47,987 nucleotides of DNA from Clostridia bacterium UC5.1-1D2 (GTDB lineage Bacteria; Bacillota; Clostridia; Lachnospirales; Lachnospiraceae). The DNA lies in the NCBI GenBank assembly GCA_001304855.1, contig BBZN01000032.1, positions 1 through 47,987 of the forward strand, written 5' to 3'. The notes under the pieces are model-generated. The model did not search any database. It was not told the origin of the DNA and was given only the letters and a program-made list of their open reading frames with translations. Below, piece by piece: positions 46,412-47,987 of this stretch. Both the position numbers and the translations under genes were made by a program. How positions within the stretch are numbered: the first letter of the stretch is position 1; the number at the start of each line of letters is the position of its first letter.

Positions 46412-47949
46412 GTGTTTGGGAAGAGTCATAAGGAGAACCGATATATGGAAGCGCTTCGGAACGGGCTGGCGGAGGCAGAAGAGAGGCTGGAAGAAAAAGA
46501 TGAATCTTTTCTGCACAACGCATACCGCGTCATTGCCTCCGGGGATCCGGAACTGGTGATGCGGGGCGGACAGGCCGTGGGCAGGCTGCTGAAAGACTAT
46601 AACATGCAGAAACTGATCCGGCTTAGCGAAACCTTCCGGCAATGTACCTCCATGGAGTGGTTTTTAGATTGGAGCGATGTGCAGCCGGGGAAGATTAAAA
46701 AATGGTTTATATCTGAGGATGACTACAGATACGTTTTGATTTTGGGCACCTTTCATCCCAACGGGTATTTTCGGGAAAAATGTCTCTGTGCGATGGAGAA
46801 CTGTGATGAATCTCTTCCCTTTATTATTCTCAGGATGAATGACTGGGTGGGAAACATCCGCCGCCGCGCGGCAGACATGGCCTTGGGCAAAATTCCCGGA
46901 TGCCCGGTGGAGGAGCTTTTTTACGCTGTCCAGGCCATGGATAAAATCAGAGGTGCGGGAAGAAGAGCGTATGCCGATTTGATACAGGCGGAAGAACTTT
47001 TAGAGAAGCGGCTGGAGCAGGAGGCCGGGAATCTCTCTGTAGAAGAAATCCCGGATTTTGAGTTTGGAGTCAGAAAAAGTATTTACCGTTATCTCTTTTC
47101 AAAAAGAATACTGAAACGGGATCAGGCGGACAGGCTTCTGTCCGGCGAGAAGAACCGCTTCTGCCAATCGGTTATTATATCGGGAATTCTGGATCATTAC
47201 GGCTGTTCTGCGGAACAGTCAGAAAAATACCTTTACCACAAACACAGCTGCGTCCGCCGGAAAGCATTGGAGTATCAGTACGGCATAATAAAAAATGCCT
47301 GGCCCGGGCTGGAGGATTTTCTTTTAGATACCTCCGCAGGGATCCGGGAGTTTACGGTATTTGTTCTGGAACGCTATAAACAGTTTGATGTACTGGGATT
47401 TTATCTGGCTCATTTGAAGGATGAAAATCCTGTGGTGCCTGTCCTGGAGACAGGACGCAGAGGAAGCAGAGAGCATGAGCAGCTTATCAGGCCGTTTCTG
47501 AGCCATCCAAGGGGAAAGGTGGTCAGCAGCGCAGTCAGTGCAATTGGAGCGCTGGCGGGAAGGGAGGCTGCCGATATTTACTGGCTGAGTCTCTTTGACC
47601 ACAGGGCTTCTGTGGCTAAGGCAGCTTATTGTTCTGCTGTAAAAACAGTATTTCTTATGGAGCCGGTACTTTGTTTGAGGCGATCCGCAGCGGCGGCTTC
47701 CCCTGGACAAAACGCTATCTGGTGTATCTGCTTATAAAGGAGCCCTGCTGGGAGCGCATACCCTACTTGCTTCCTCTCTATGTGGATGAAGGCTTAGGAG
47801 ATCTGCGTGATAAAATATTGCAGGGTCTGGGGGGAAGGAGTCTTTACTGCAGAATAACGGCTGCCCAGGGGCAGGCTGTTATACAGGCGCTGGAGCGTAC
47901 GGTGAGAGCCTGCCCCGGAATCTGGTTAAAGAAATCCGATTTGATTTGA
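46412..47949 (+). CDS. HEAT-repeat-like helical protein, one frameshift
   Basis: A mostly helical cytoplasmic protein of about 512 residues after correction. It has repeated helix pairs resembling HEAT repeats (for example C-V-R-R-K-A-L-E-Y-Q-Y-G and R-A-S-V-A-K-A-A-Y-C-S-A-V-K). Such solenoids bind other proteins; no enzyme motif is seen and I do not recognise a named family. One A is missing near 47646. The corrected frame continues V-K-N-S-I-S-Y-G-A-G-T-L-F-E-A-I-R and ends at 47947-47949. GTG 46412 has GGGGAAGG upstream; ATG 46445 has AAGGAG upstream and is an equally good start. Nothing is seen in the last 38 bases of the window. Confidence 0.7.
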
Positions 47950-47987
47950 AATTTGTGGCGGAACGTTAGGAAGGGGCGGAATGGGGG

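Overview
The window looks like chromosomal DNA of a gut-type Lachnospiraceae bacterium (the Enterocloster/Hungatella/Lachnoclostridium neighbourhood). This is inferred from strong AGGAGG-type ribosome binding sites, a Gram-positive gene set (lipoprotein binding protein, FtsEX with an M23 hydrolase and CtpA, YitT, VanZ, CvfB, choline-binding-type repeats) and balanced to slightly GC-rich coding DNA. No rRNA or species marker is present, so the assignment is tentative.

Layout. 1-6100: tRNA-Gly, then an ABC uptake operon (DUF3798 lipoprotein, double ATPase, two permeases, small DUF6672-like membrane protein). 6200-11300: DUF554 membrane protein, aminotransferase, VanZ-like protein, truA, cation diffusion facilitator and an ECF-type sigma factor. 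11300-12570: two nearly identical tRNA-Gln genes flanking an autoregulated MarR gene. 12550-18040: LysR, then a MarR regulator with a pair of ABC exporter half-transporters. 18130-20720: acyl-ACP thioesterase, CvfB, YitT. 21000-27700: stand-alone MsmK/UgpC-type ATPase, CdaR-type regulator, then ftsE-ftsX-M23 peptidase-ctpA, a cell-wall remodelling set. 27700-31310: 49-bp tandem repeats, a vestigial copy of the uvrB 5' end, an AT-rich DUF1848 gene, and uvrB. 31370-35170: secreted cell-wall-binding-repeat protein and feoAB. 35200-39550: DUF5688, DUF917, DUF6092, nitroreductase, AEC carrier. 39640-46200: OPT transporter divergent from DUF1177, AroM, M29 aminopeptidase, Asp/Glu racemase and PhzF genes. 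46400-47950: HEAT-like protein.

Two points dominate. First, about two thirds of the protein genes carry one to four indels (about 40 in 48 kb). Correcting them gives family-length proteins, and each corrected length is a whole number of codons. I therefore treat them as sequence or assembly errors, annotate each gene over its full corrected span, and state where the frame breaks. Second, the most interesting biology is (a) the OPT-DUF1177-AroM-M29-racemase-PhzF cluster with the nearby DUF917, DUF6092, nitroreductase and AEC genes, which looks like an uncharacterised peptide or modified-amino-acid utilisation system, and (b) the duplicated uvrB 5' end bracketing a foreign-looking DUF1848 gene with a C-terminal CX3CX2C motif.
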